Assembly (NCBI GenBank): GCA_900551525.1
Contig: URWD01000004.1
Location: forward strand, 1 to 51,052
Length of the DNA stretch: 51,052 nt
Origin: an uncultured Mycoplasmatota bacterium
GTDB lineage: Bacteria > Bacillota_I > Bacilli_A > RF39 > UBA660
Direction: 5' to 3'
Position numbers and translations under genes: made by a program. This document shows positions 26,378 through 34,667 of the stretch, in pieces. The first letter of the stretch is position 1, and each line of letters starts with the position of its first letter. Under the pieces are notes generated by a model that had not been told where the DNA came from, searched no databases, and saw only the letters and a list, made by a program, of their open reading frames with translations.

Positions 26378-26413
26378 ATTATTCTCTAATGTAAAATTAA
26401 TTAGATATTTTAT

Positions 26414-26581
26414 CTAATATTTTTTCTTTTCATATATTGTTGAATATAATATTGCTTTTTCGTTTCCATCCATCACACTTTTTGGCCATTTAAAAGAAAT
26501 ATTATCTATCTTATCTTCTTTTGTTGCATGTTGTCTAATTTTTGTAAAAAAATTTTTAGAAAATTTCACTTTTTTTTCCAT
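26414..26581 (-). CDS. Small hypothetical protein (55 aa)
   Basis: The ATG at 26581 is preceded by GAGGAG six bases upstream, and the frame runs 55 codons to TAG. The product is basic and lysine-rich at both ends, with central text NISFKWPKSVMDGNEKAI. It has no signal peptide or membrane segment. A strong terminator follows and a 14-bp inverted repeat lies in its leader. I do not recognise the family. The clear ribosome site and terminator argue that it is real. Confidence 0.55.
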   Translation of the reverse strand: MEKKVKFSKNFFTKIRQHATKEDKIDNISFKWPKSVMDGNEKAILYSTIYEKKKY

Positions 26582-26609
26582 AACTAACTCCTCTTTATAT
26601 TAAAGACTT

Positions 26610-26645
26610 TTGAAGAACGAAAAAATCAAAATTTTCGTTCTTCAA
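26610..26645. repeat. 14-bp inverted repeat in the leader of the 55-aa gene
   Basis: TTGAAGAACGAAAA at 26610-26623 pairs perfectly with 26632-26645 across an 8-base loop. No T-run follows on the minus strand, so it is unlikely to be a plain terminator for the upstream gene. It could be an operator or an mRNA leader structure. Confidence 0.6.
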
Positions 26646-26680
26646 AGTTATTCTTGCACAACTATATCAAATACTTTTGC

Positions 26681-26881
26681 TTATTTTTCTTTCTTATATT
26701 CTCTATTTTTAACCATATTCTGATTAGTATGAGTTACATTAGAATCTATATCCACTACTCTTCTTTGATTACTTTCCAAATTATATCCATAAGGATTAGA
26801 ATATTCCATTCTAATTTTTTCTAATCTACTTTTACTTTCAATATCATAACCTTTATAGTAGTAGTCACTCATCTTAAACAT
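26681..26881 (-). CDS. Small hypothetical protein (66 aa)
   Basis: This hydrophilic 66-residue product begins MFKMSDYYYKGYDIESKSR and ends in a charged KKEK tail. It is rich in Tyr and Asn with no membrane segment. AGGTG precedes the first ATG at a usable distance, which favours it over the internal Met4. It lies 99 bp before the 55-residue gene and 38 bp after thiI. No family is recognised. Confidence 0.55.
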   Translation of the reverse strand: MFKMSDYYYKGYDIESKSRLEKIRMEYSNPYGYNLESNQRRVVDIDSNVTHTNQNMVKNREYKKEK

Positions 26882-26919
26882 ATTATCACCTAGTAATATT
26901 ATGTTTATTTTTTTTAAAA

Positions 26920-28104
26920 TTATAACAAATCACTAAACTTATTTTCTTCTTTTATACCTACTTTTATTGTTGTATGTTCTTTTATTGCCTTATAAATTAA
27001 TTCTTTATATGGTATCAACGCTTCATATTCTTCACATAGTGCTGGACTTGGATTAATAACTGGATGTTTAGGTACAAACACTGTACAACAATCTTCAAAT
27101 GGAAGTGTTGAAATATCATATGTACCAATCTTCTTAGAAATATCAATTATTTCTAGCTTATCAAAGCACGCAACAGGTCTTATAACTGGCATTTTAACAA
27201 CTTCATTTATAGCTCTCATGCTTGTTAAAGTTTGACTTGCAACTTGACCAATTGACTCACCATTTACCAAAATATTACATTTATTTTCATTTGCAATAAT
27301 TGCACTTATTCTATACATCATTCTTCTCATTATAGTAATTAAATATTCATGAGGTATATTCTTAAGTATAGTTTCTTGTATTTCTGTAAAGTTAATTACA
27401 TGTACTTTTACTTCCGTATTATATTTAGCTAAAACTCTAGCAAGTTTTAAAACTTTATCTTTTGCAGCATCACTAGTATGAGGTGGACTTTCAAAATAAA
27501 TTGCTTCAAGTTTAACACCACGTTTAATAGCAAGATATCCCGCAACTGGTGAATCTATTCCCCCACTTAGCATAAGTAAACCTTTACCCAAAGTTCCAAC
27601 TGGATAACCACCTAAGCCTTTAATACCTTCAAAATAAAAAAGCACTTCTTCATTTCTTATTTCAATATTTACAGTAAGTTCAGGATTATGAACATCCACT
27701 TTTATATCACTAATATTTTTAAGTAAATACCCACCTACTACTTTACTTATTTCCATTGAATTTATTGGATAACTCTTATTACTTCTTTTAGTTACAACCT
27801 TAAATGTTTTAAAATCCTTACTACTTACTAGATCTAAAACTTTATTATTAATATCATCTATTTCTAAATTATCTGATGTATATCCCACTAAAAGTTCTTG
27901 AATGCCAAATACATTTTTTAAATGTTTTATAACTTCATCAAAATCATCAGTTTCAATAAACATTCTACCAAAATCATAATAAGTATTATGATTAATATTC
28001 TTTAAAGTAACCTCAATATTATTTTTAAGTTTACTTATAAAAAAGTTTTTATTATCTTTTTTAGTGCTTAATTCACCATACTTTATAATAATTATTTTTT
28101 TCAT
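26920..28104 (-). CDS. thiI: tRNA 4-thiouridine synthase (sulfurtransferase)
   Basis: This 394-residue protein has an N-terminal ferredoxin-like/THUMP region (about 1-165) and a PP-loop ATPase with LMLSGGIDSPVAGYLAIKRG, followed by YFESPPHTS. It adenylates uridine-8 of tRNA and thiolates it, and can supply sulfur to thiamine synthesis. There is no C-terminal rhodanese domain, as in Bacillus-type ThiI, which takes sulfur from a dedicated desulfurase encoded next door. The ATG at 28104 with GAGGTG is chosen over an upstream in-frame ATG that has no ribosome site. Confidence 0.94.
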   Translation of the reverse strand: MKKIIIIKYGELSTKKDNKNFFISKLKNNIEVTLKNINHNTYYDFGRMFIETDDFDEVIKHLKNVFGIQELLVGYTSDNLEIDDINNKVLDLVSSKDFKTFKVVTKRSNKSYPINSMEISKVVGGYLLKNISDIKVDVHNPELTVNIEIRNEEVLFYFEGIKGLGGYPVGTLGKGLLMLSGGIDSPVAGYLAIKRGVKLEAIYFESPPHTSDAAKDKVLKLARVLAKYNTEVKVHVINFTEIQETILKNIPHEYLITIMRRMMYRISAIIANENKCNILVNGESIGQVASQTLTSMRAINEVVKMPVIRPVACFDKLEIIDISKKIGTYDISTLPFEDCCTVFVPKHPVINPSPALCEEYEALIPYKELIYKAIKEHTTIKVGIKEENKFSDLL

Positions 28105-28140
28105 AAATACACCTCTTTCTTTACGTATTTTAACACAAAA

Positions 28141-28173
28141 CAAATAAAAAGACTATTCTTTTTTAAATAGCCT
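28141..28173 (-). terminator. Hairpin between the desulfurase gene and thiI
   Basis: On the minus strand AGGCTATT pairs with AATAGTCT (one G-U pair) around an 8-base loop, followed by TTTTATTTG. It may attenuate readthrough into thiI. Confidence 0.55.
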
Positions 28174-29299
28174 ATTTTAAATTACTTAATTTTTCGTATT
28201 CTTCTTTAAATATTTCTAAAAACTTATTTACTTCTTCAGTTGTTGTTACATAAGATAAACTAATTCTTAAAGTATGTTTTGCTCTATTTATATCATTATA
28301 AATAGCTATAACACTATTAGAAATATCCCCACTTGAACAAGCTGTATTAGTACTTAAATATATTTCATGTTTATCTAAAGCATGTACCATAACCTCAGGC
28401 ATAACATCCATAACACTAATATTTAATATCTGAGGAATACTATATTTAGTTTTATTAATAATAATATTTGGATATTTACTTAAATTAGAAGTTATTTTAT
28501 CATTAAGTAAACTTATAAATCTTTCTTTTTTTTCAAGGCCATCATTTGCAAGTCTGATAGCTTTTGATAAAGCTGCAATTAATGGAAGTGGTGGTGTTCC
28601 AGGTTTTAAATCATTACTTTTACCACTTCCATATATAAGTGGTGTTATTTTAACCATACTACTTTTATATAGAAAACCAATTCCTTTAGGTCCAAATATT
28701 TTATGTCCAGACATACTTGCTAAATCAACATCATGCATATTAACACTAACTTTACCAATAGCTTGTGTCATATCGGAATGAAAAATTGTTCCCATGTTTT
28801 CTTTCTTTATTATTTGTCTAATCATTTTTAATGGTTGTCTTACTCCAATTTCAGAATTAACTGCACAAATACTTACTAAAATTGTATCTTCTCTAACCTT
28901 TTCTTTTAAATCATCAAAATCAATTAAACCTTCTTTATCATTATTAACATAACTTATTTCAAATCCCATTGTTTTTAAATAATCACATATAGCATATATT
29001 GATGGATGTTCTAGTTTTGAAACAATAATATGTTTTCCTTTTTTATGATTAGCAAGTGCTGTACCAATTAAAGCCATATTGTTTGCTTCAGTTGCTCCAC
29101 TTGTATAAACTATTTCACTAGAATTAACCCCGAAGATATCCGCAATTTGCTTCGTAGCACTTTCAAGTAATTCACTAGATTTTTGTCCTAAACTATGAAT
29201 AGAATTAGCATTACCAACAAAATTCTTCGTAACCTTTGAAAGCGTATCAAACACTTCTAAATCAACAGGTGTCGTAGCACTATAATCTAAATATATCAT
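28172..29299 (-). CDS. Cysteine desulfurase (NifZ/IscS-like, ThiI partner)
   Basis: This 375-residue PLP enzyme opens MIYLDYSATTPVD, has the PLP lysine in MSGHKIFGPKG and the catalytic-loop cysteine in STNTACSSGD. It mobilises sulfur from cysteine as an enzyme persulfide. The gene order ezrA, desulfurase, thiI matches the Bacillus ezrA-nifZ-thiI neighbourhood, so this is most likely the dedicated sulfur donor to ThiI. It lies 11 bp after ezrA with a GGAGG site. Confidence 0.92.
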   Translation of the reverse strand: MIYLDYSATTPVDLEVFDTLSKVTKNFVGNANSIHSLGQKSSELLESATKQIADIFGVNSSEIVYTSGATEANNMALIGTALANHKKGKHIIVSKLEHPSIYAICDYLKTMGFEISYVNNDKEGLIDFDDLKEKVREDTILVSICAVNSEIGVRQPLKMIRQIIKKENMGTIFHSDMTQAIGKVSVNMHDVDLASMSGHKIFGPKGIGFLYKSSMVKITPLIYGSGKSNDLKPGTPPLPLIAALSKAIRLANDGLEKKERFISLLNDKITSNLSKYPNIIINKTKYSIPQILNISVMDVMPEVMVHALDKHEIYLSTNTACSSGDISNSVIAIYNDINRAKHTLRISLSYVTTTEEVNKFLEIFKEEYEKLSNLK

Positions 29300-29310
29300 T
29301 ATTTTCCTCC

Positions 29311-31029
29311 TTAACTTTGTGATTCTTCAAGTAATTTTTTATGAATACCAGGTTCCACGATATTTATAGCATTAATGGCATTTTCCAAACTATTTTTAAA
29401 ATTACCTTTAACAAAGGCATTTTCTGCCTTTGCAAGACCAAAATCTACTTCTTTATTTACTACTCGATATCTATTTCCATACACAATAGCAGTTTCAGCC
29501 ATCTTAGCAGTTTTTACAGTTTCATTAACAGTATTATAAACTTTAAGTACTAAATCTCTTGCTGTATCAACACGAAGATTAAGTATTTTAATAGAAATAG
29601 GTCTTTTATCAAGTTCACGAACAAGAACATTAATAGCTTCCATAGCTTCAGCAAGTTCCACATAATAATTTTTAGGAACACAAGGAAGTTTATAAGAACG
29701 TATTCTTTCTTTAGTTTGTGATAAAATTTTCTTTATTTCATCAAGTTGTTCACGAGCCCTTAGTTCATCTTCTTTTAAACTCCCTAAAGTTTTTAATGCT
29801 CCATTTAGTTTTTCTTCAGTTTTAATTAATTTAGAATTTATAATTTCCATTTCTCTGGCAAGTTTAGAATATGCTAAAATCTTGCTTCTCGCAGTATCAA
29901 CTACTTTATCATAACTTGCCCTGATACCCATAATCTCTTGTTTTATTTCTGCAATAACGGCAACTTCATCATCAGATAAATCATAACTATATTTTATATC
30001 ACCAATTTTTTTGAAAAGTTCATTATTTACTTTTTCAAGTTTAGTTGCCTTAAGAAGGATACTTCTACTATAATCTTCATATATTTTTTTACTATATCTT
30101 TCTTTATCAAAATCACTATATAATGAATCAAAATAATCATGCATCGTTTTAAGTTCAAAAAGTGAATCTTCAACATTTAACACATTAAGTCTTTGAAAAA
30201 TATCTTGTATTTTCTTATTAGCTTCATTTATATTATAATCAATATTTAAATATTCAAGATTATAACCTTCTCTGGTCATTTTATCAGCAATATTTTTAAT
30301 GTCTTCTTCCTTTTTAGGAATTAAGTTTTTACCTAAAGTAACTATAGGTCTTGCTTCATCAATAATTACTTTTAAGTTACTTATAACATCTGCAATAGCT
30401 TTAACAATTTTACCAACTTCTGTATAAGCATTAGCTTCCATTGAACTTTCAAAAGCAGCAAAAAGCTTATCAACATTTTCAAATTGAAGTTCTAAAGGCA
30501 CTTTAACTATTTCATATTCATCTTCAAATTCTTTATAAGTACTTAAAACTTCACGATATTCAGCTTTTAACTTAGTAATTGTTTCTCTATTTCTCTCTTC
30601 ACTTAAAGTAACATCTTTTATTTCATCAAGTAAAAAAGATGCTTTAGTTTTTAATGTATTTAAATCAAAATCAGCTTTTAAAACTAATCCCTTTAATTCT
30701 TTAAAATTCTTTTCTTCAAATAGTTCTTCAATTTCATTTATAGTTTCAGTTATCTTAGGCATTTCAGTATCTTTAATGTCATTAAACCTTTTTTTCCAAT
30801 CATCTAGTTTTTCTTTCATTTCATCATTATTTACTAGAGCTTCTACTTTATTAAGTTCTGATAACATACTTGCAGAAATAACCATATTTTTTTCTTTTTC
30901 TAGCGTTTCTATTTCTGATTTTAATTTTCTCTTTTCTTTATTATTTATTAATGTTAAAACAACTATTACCAAAATAATAGTTACTATCCAAACTAAAACC
31001 GCTAATAATATAAAGGTTATTCTATCCAT
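29311..31029 (-). CDS. ezrA: Septation ring formation regulator EzrA
   Basis: This 572-residue protein has one N-terminal membrane segment (about 4-24) followed by a long, nearly continuous coiled-coil of spectrin-like repeats. Length, topology and gene order (before the desulfurase and thiI) match EzrA, a membrane-bound modulator of FtsZ ring assembly. The ATG at 31029 is chosen because GGTG lies about six bases upstream; two in-frame GTG codons just before it overlap that site. Confidence 0.9.
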   Translation of the reverse strand: MDRITFILLAVLVWIVTIILVIVVLTLINNKEKRKLKSEIETLEKEKNMVISASMLSELNKVEALVNNDEMKEKLDDWKKRFNDIKDTEMPKITETINEIEELFEEKNFKELKGLVLKADFDLNTLKTKASFLLDEIKDVTLSEERNRETITKLKAEYREVLSTYKEFEDEYEIVKVPLELQFENVDKLFAAFESSMEANAYTEVGKIVKAIADVISNLKVIIDEARPIVTLGKNLIPKKEEDIKNIADKMTREGYNLEYLNIDYNINEANKKIQDIFQRLNVLNVEDSLFELKTMHDYFDSLYSDFDKERYSKKIYEDYSRSILLKATKLEKVNNELFKKIGDIKYSYDLSDDEVAVIAEIKQEIMGIRASYDKVVDTARSKILAYSKLAREMEIINSKLIKTEEKLNGALKTLGSLKEDELRAREQLDEIKKILSQTKERIRSYKLPCVPKNYYVELAEAMEAINVLVRELDKRPISIKILNLRVDTARDLVLKVYNTVNETVKTAKMAETAIVYGNRYRVVNKEVDFGLAKAENAFVKGNFKNSLENAINAINIVEPGIHKKLLEESQS

Positions 31030-31077
31030 ATGCTTCACCACTATATTAAGTTTATCACATATTACTAATTTTTTAAA

Positions 31078-31107
31078 GTTTAAAAAAATAACTTTTCAGT
31101 TATTTTT
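31078..31107 (-). terminator. Terminator overlapping the end of the DUF308 gene
   Basis: On the minus strand AAAAATAACT pairs with AGTTATTTTT around a GAAA-type loop and runs into further T residues. Confidence 0.65.
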
Positions 31108-31663
31108 GCAAAATATAATTATCAATTAAATCAAATATAGCAACTATCACTAGAAATGCCCCAGCAAATTTAGTTATAGCATCTCCGGAAAACGGATTAA
31201 ATATAAGTACTATTCCAAGTATCGTAGTTATAACACCAATTACTAAAGTACCTATCCAATTTGTATTTATTTCTTTTAATGTAAATGAAAGACGCACCTT
31301 TGATAAACCAGTTATACTAAGAACAATACCTATACCAATAGCAACACTCCTTACAACAGAACCCGGAGAAATCAAAATAATAATTCCAAGAAGTGTATAT
31401 AAAATTCCACTTATTAAACTTGACGTAAAGCTAATCTTACTTTGAATATAAGTATAAATACTACCAAGACCTATAAGTAAAAGAACAATACCTACGATAA
31501 TCCCCAAAATTTTATTTAATGTATCTGGCATAAGAACCAAAACTAGACCAACAAGTCCCATTATTAAAGTTCTTGTTAATTCTTCTTTACCATAATTTTT
31601 ATTTACTTTATTTGCATTGTTATTTGCATTTTTCTTTTCTAAAGTACCTTCGACTTTTACCAT
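31100..31663 (-). CDS. DUF308 (HdeD-like) membrane protein
   Basis: This 187-residue protein has six membrane segments arranged as three similar pairs, each with a glycine-rich pattern such as GIIVGIVLLLIGLGSIY, ILYTLLGIIILISPGSV and GVITTILGIVLIFNPF. This matches the DUF308/HdeD family, whose molecular function is unclear. A 25-residue Asn/Lys-rich cytoplasmic tail precedes the first segment. GGTGAT lies before the ATG. It is divergent from glmS. Confidence 0.85.
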   Translation of the reverse strand: MVKVEGTLEKKNANNNANKVNKNYGKEELTRTLIMGLVGLVLVLMPDTLNKILGIIVGIVLLLIGLGSIYTYIQSKISFTSSLISGILYTLLGIIILISPGSVVRSVAIGIGIVLSITGLSKVRLSFTLKEINTNWIGTLVIGVITTILGIVLIFNPFSGDAITKFAGAFLVIVAIFDLIDNYILQK

Positions 31664-31717
31664 TTTTAATCACCATATTCATTATACACTAAAAGTGGCT
31701 AATTTGTAAATAACATT

Positions 31718-31746
31718 TTGACTTTTCTATTTGCATATATTATAAT
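31718..31746 (+). promoter_or_regulatory. Sigma-A promoter of glmS
   Basis: TTGACT (31718-31723) and a consensus TATAAT (31741-31746) are 17 bp apart, about 35 bases before the ribozyme. Confidence 0.85.
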
Positions 31747-31781
31747 TAGGAAAACACAATAATTGATGGAGGTAAAATTAT

Positions 31782-31925
31782 TTGTTAGCACCAGACCCAC
31801 GAGGTTAACGAGGATGATGTTTATCGAAAATTCGGCGGATGCATCACGGTTTGTATAATCGAAAGGTATATTACAAAAAGCAAAATCAACATTGTAATAA
31901 AAAATATATCACATACATTAAGAAA
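31782..31925 (+). ncRNA. glmS ribozyme (GlcN6P-activated self-cleaving riboswitch)
   Basis: The leader contains the conserved core AGCACCAGA, then GTTAACGAGGATGATG, TTATCGAAAATTCGGCGGAT and GCATCACGG, followed by a P3/P4-like extension before the glmS start. By comparison with the B. subtilis ribozyme, cleavage would fall between A31787 and G31788. Glucosamine-6-phosphate acts as cofactor, so high product reduces GlmS synthesis. The position directly upstream of a glmS coding region confirms the call; the 3' boundary is approximate. Confidence 0.95.
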
Positions 31926-31940
31926 GGAAAATTTTTTAAT

Positions 31941-33740
31941 ATGTGTGGAATTATTGGTTATAATGGAACAAAAAAATGTGTTCCAAGACTTATTGGGGCT
32001 TTAGAAGCCTTAGAATACAGGGGTTATGACTCTGCAGGGATTGCTTATATAGAAGATGAAAATATAAAAATTTCTAAAGAAGTTGGAAAAATAAAAAACT
32101 TAAAAGAAATCGTTGACATGAATACAAATAGTACTATTGGAATTGGTCATACTAGATGGGCAACTCATGGTGGTGTTACAAAGGATAATGCTCACCCTCA
32201 TAAAATAGGCAAAATTACTTTAGTACATAATGGAATTATTGAAAATTATGTAGATATCAAAAAAGCTATAGAAAACAAAGGATACAAATATAACAGTGAA
32301 ACAGATACGGAAATTGCAGCTGCTCTACTTAATAGTTTATATGAAGAAAATAATGACATGGTTAAAACTCTTCATGAAGCTAGCAAAATAATCAGAGGCT
32401 CTTATGCTTTCGTAGTTTTAGTTGATGGACTAGATGAAATTTATGCAACTAGATGTGCAAGTCCAATGATTGTGGCTCTATCAGATGATGGAAATTATGT
32501 AGCATCAGATGTACCAGCGATTCTTGCATTTACAAATAAGTATATGTTACTTGATGAATATGATATTGTAAAACTTGGAAAAGATAAAATAACAATATAT
32601 GACAAAAACTTAAACGAAGTAAAAAAAGAAATTAAAATTTTCGAAGGCACAATGGATGCTGCCACAAAAGCTGGATATGAACATTTTATGTTAAAAGAAA
32701 TAAATGAACAAGACAAAGTATTTAAAGATACAATTAACTATTATTTTGATGGTACAATTAATTCTTTAGAAAAAAGTTTTGGTTTTATAAAAAACTTTAA
32801 GAAAATAGATATTGTTGCATGTGGTTCAGCTTATCACACTGGTGTAGTTGGCAAATATTTAATTGAAAGTTATGCAAATATTCCAGTAAATGTTGAAGTT
32901 GCAAGTGAATACCGATATAAAAAATGTTTTTATGATAAAGACACTTTAGTTATATTAGTTTCACAATCCGGAGAAACAGCTGATACTCTCGCAGCTTTAA
33001 GAAAAGCTAAAGAAGATGGCATTACAACAATGGCAATAGTTAATGTACTTGGTTCTTCAATAGCCCGTGAAGCAGATTATACCATTTATATAAAAGCAGG
33101 TTTTGAAATTGCAGTTGCAACAACCAAAGCATATTTAGCACAACTTGCCATATTTAGTTTAATATCTCTTTATCTTGGTGTTACAAATAAAGTTATAAGT
33201 AATAAGGAATATGAAGAAATAACAAATGAAATTAATAATATGCCGCTATATATCAAAGAAACAATAAAAGATGAAACTTATTTACCGGTAGCCAAGAAAA
33301 TATTTAGTAAAAAAGAAATATTCTTTATAGGTCGTGGTATTGATTATGCTCTTTGTTTGGAAGCTTCACTTAAACTAAAGGAAATCTCTTATATAAATAG
33401 TGTTGCATATCAAGCCGGAGAACTTAAACATGGTACAATTTCTTTAATTGAAGAAAATACTCCAGTAATTGCTATATCAACTGATGAAGATTTAAATGAA
33501 AAAACAATAAGTAATATTAAAGAAGTTAAAGCTCGTGGTGCTTATGTAATACTTGTTACAAATACTAAGCCACAAGAAAAATTCTATGATGAGCTAATAA
33601 TTATTAAGAAACTACACCCTATTATGGAATCAATTTTAACAATTATACCACTTCAATTACTTGCTTATGAAGTTGCAAAAAACAATGGATGTGATATAGA
33701 TAAACCTAGAAATTTAGCAAAATCAGTAACTGTTGAATAA
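31941..33740 (+). CDS. glmS: Glutamine--fructose-6-phosphate aminotransferase (isomerizing)
   Basis: The 599-residue enzyme has N-terminal nucleophile Cys2 (MCGIIGYNG), a glutaminase domain with GHTRWATHG and HNGIIENY, then two SIS domains with ACGSAYHTG and SQSGETADTLAAL. It ends PRNLAKSVTVE, the conserved tail. It makes glucosamine-6-phosphate, the precursor of the UDP-GlcNAc used by MurA, TagO and WecB. The ATG at 31941 puts Cys2 in place; an earlier in-frame ATG at 31839 is inside the ribozyme and is not used. Confidence 0.97.
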   Translation: MCGIIGYNGTKKCVPRLIGALEALEYRGYDSAGIAYIEDENIKISKEVGKIKNLKEIVDMNTNSTIGIGHTRWATHGGVTKDNAHPHKIGKITLVHNGIIENYVDIKKAIENKGYKYNSETDTEIAAALLNSLYEENNDMVKTLHEASKIIRGSYAFVVLVDGLDEIYATRCASPMIVALSDDGNYVASDVPAILAFTNKYMLLDEYDIVKLGKDKITIYDKNLNEVKKEIKIFEGTMDAATKAGYEHFMLKEINEQDKVFKDTINYYFDGTINSLEKSFGFIKNFKKIDIVACGSAYHTGVVGKYLIESYANIPVNVEVASEYRYKKCFYDKDTLVILVSQSGETADTLAALRKAKEDGITTMAIVNVLGSSIAREADYTIYIKAGFEIAVATTKAYLAQLAIFSLISLYLGVTNKVISNKEYEEITNEINNMPLYIKETIKDETYLPVAKKIFSKKEIFFIGRGIDYALCLEASLKLKEISYINSVAYQAGELKHGTISLIEENTPVIAISTDEDLNEKTISNIKEVKARGAYVILVTNTKPQEKFYDELIIIKKLHPIMESILTIIPLQLLAYEVAKNNGCDIDKPRNLAKSVTVE

Positions 33741-33745
33741 GTATT

Positions 33746-33774
33746 TTGCATTTTTCTCAAAAATTTGGTATACT
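33746..33774 (+). promoter_or_regulatory. Sigma-A promoter of def
   Basis: TTGCAT (33746-33751) and TATACT (33769-33774) are 17 bp apart in the short gap after glmS, 19 bases before the def start. Confidence 0.75.
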
Positions 33775-33793
33775 ATGATGCAGGTGAAGAAGT

Positions 33794-34348
33794 ATGAAGT
33801 TACCAAATATAAAAATATTAGATGAAAAACATAAAATACTACATGAAATAAGTAAAGATGTTACTTTTCCAGTAAGTAAGGAAGATAGAAAACTTGCCGA
33901 AGATACAATAAAATATTTAGAAATGAGTCAAGATGAAAAAATAGCTGAAAAATATAATCTTCGTGCTGGTATGGGTATGGCTTTTGTACAAATGGGACAT
34001 TTAAAAAGAATATTTGTAATAGCAAATGAACTTGAAGAAAAAGGAACATTTGAAGAATATGTAATAATTAATCCTAAAATTATTAGTCAAAGTGAAGAAC
34101 TCATTTATGTTGGCGAAGGTGAAGGATGTCTAAGCGTTAATCGTGAAGTTGAAGGAATTGTTCCAAGACACGCAAGAATAACAGTTGAGTATTATGACTA
34201 TGAAGGAAATAAAAAAACAATGCGTGCTCGTGAAGACTTAGCAGTTGCCTTTCAACATGAAATAGATCATTTAAATGGTATATTATTCACTGATAAAATA
34301 GATCCTAAAGATCCTTATAAAGATGCAAATAAAATGCGAGAAATTTAA
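33794..34348 (+). CDS. def: Peptide deformylase
   Basis: This 184-residue metalloenzyme has motif 2 EGCLS (110-114, metal ligand Cys112) and motif 3 QHEIDHLNG (154-162, metal ligands His155 and His159, catalytic Glu156). Motif 1 reads GMGMAFVQ (59-66) where most enzymes have GxGLAAPQ; Gln66 is kept. It removes the formyl group from new protein N-termini. The long segment before motif 1 fits the type 2 Gram-positive class. GGTGAAG precedes the ATG and a terminator overlaps the end. Confidence 0.95.
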   Translation: MKLPNIKILDEKHKILHEISKDVTFPVSKEDRKLAEDTIKYLEMSQDEKIAEKYNLRAGMGMAFVQMGHLKRIFVIANELEEKGTFEEYVIINPKIISQSEELIYVGEGEGCLSVNREVEGIVPRHARITVEYYDYEGNKKTMRAREDLAVAFQHEIDHLNGILFTDKIDPKDPYKDANKMREI

Positions 34349-34363
34349 TTCCCGCATTTTTTT
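34332..34363 (+). terminator. Terminator of def
   Basis: AAATGCG (34332-34338) pairs with CGCATTT (34353-34359), with extra pairing inside the loop, and is followed by a run of T. It includes the last codons of def. Confidence 0.8.
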
Positions 34364-34393
34364 ATTCATGATTAATTTTTTTAAACAGTACAA

Positions 34394-34428
34394 TTCAAAT
34401 AGGTGCCTCAGTGCGGCACCTATTTGAA
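34394..34428. repeat. CAGTG-tipped palindrome H1
   Basis: A perfect 14-bp stem (34394-34407 with 34415-34428) has the apex TCAGTGC, in which C-AGT-G can close further. It is the first of four such hairpins within 920 bp. No T-run follows directly. Confidence 0.85.
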
Positions 34429-34439
34429 AAGTTAATAAA

Positions 34440-34560
34440 ATTTTTTTAAATCATATATTATTACCATTATCTAATTGTAAAAAAAACATAATTAAGTTGT
34501 GTATATATGAGTTTTTCTAAGTCACTTATAAATATTATTATAGAAACTGATAGAAATATC
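34440..34560 (-). pseudogene. Remnant of a second DUF1016 gene
   Basis: Bases about 34470-34530 closely match 34967-35027 inside the intact DUF1016 gene, including the shared text AATTAAGTTGTG and ATATATGAGTTTTTCTAAGT. The minus-strand translation gives SDLEKLIY and QLNYVF, as in the intact protein (about residues 182-196), then runs into stops. The rest of the gene is gone. It lies between palindromes H1 and H2. Confidence 0.75.
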
Positions 34561-34566
34561 AAAGTT

Positions 34567-34593
34567 AAATTGAGCTCCAGTGGAGCACAATTT
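34567..34593. repeat. CAGTG-tipped palindrome H2
   Basis: AAATTGAGCTCC (34567-34578) pairs with 34582-34593 around an AGT triloop with a single A-A mismatch. The apex CC-AGT-GG matches the other members. Confidence 0.75.
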
Positions 34594-34620
34594 GAGAAAG
34601 TAAGGTACATATTCTAATTA

Positions 34621-34647
34621 AAAATTCGCCGCACTGCGGCGAATTTT
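34621..34647. repeat. CAGTG-tipped palindrome H3
   Basis: A perfect 12-bp stem (34621-34632 with 34636-34647) has an ACT triloop; the apex is CGCCGC-ACT-GCGGCG. It lies 20 bp after the stop of the DUF1016 gene and could also serve as its terminator, since some T residues follow on the minus strand. Confidence 0.85.
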
Positions 34648-34667
34648 CAAAAACACAAATTTTAAAT

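Noticed and set aside
31839..31940. N-terminal extension of GlmS starting at an upstream in-frame ATG
   Set aside because: The extension lies within the glmS ribozyme and would bury the catalytic Cys2, which must be exposed after removal of the initiator methionine.
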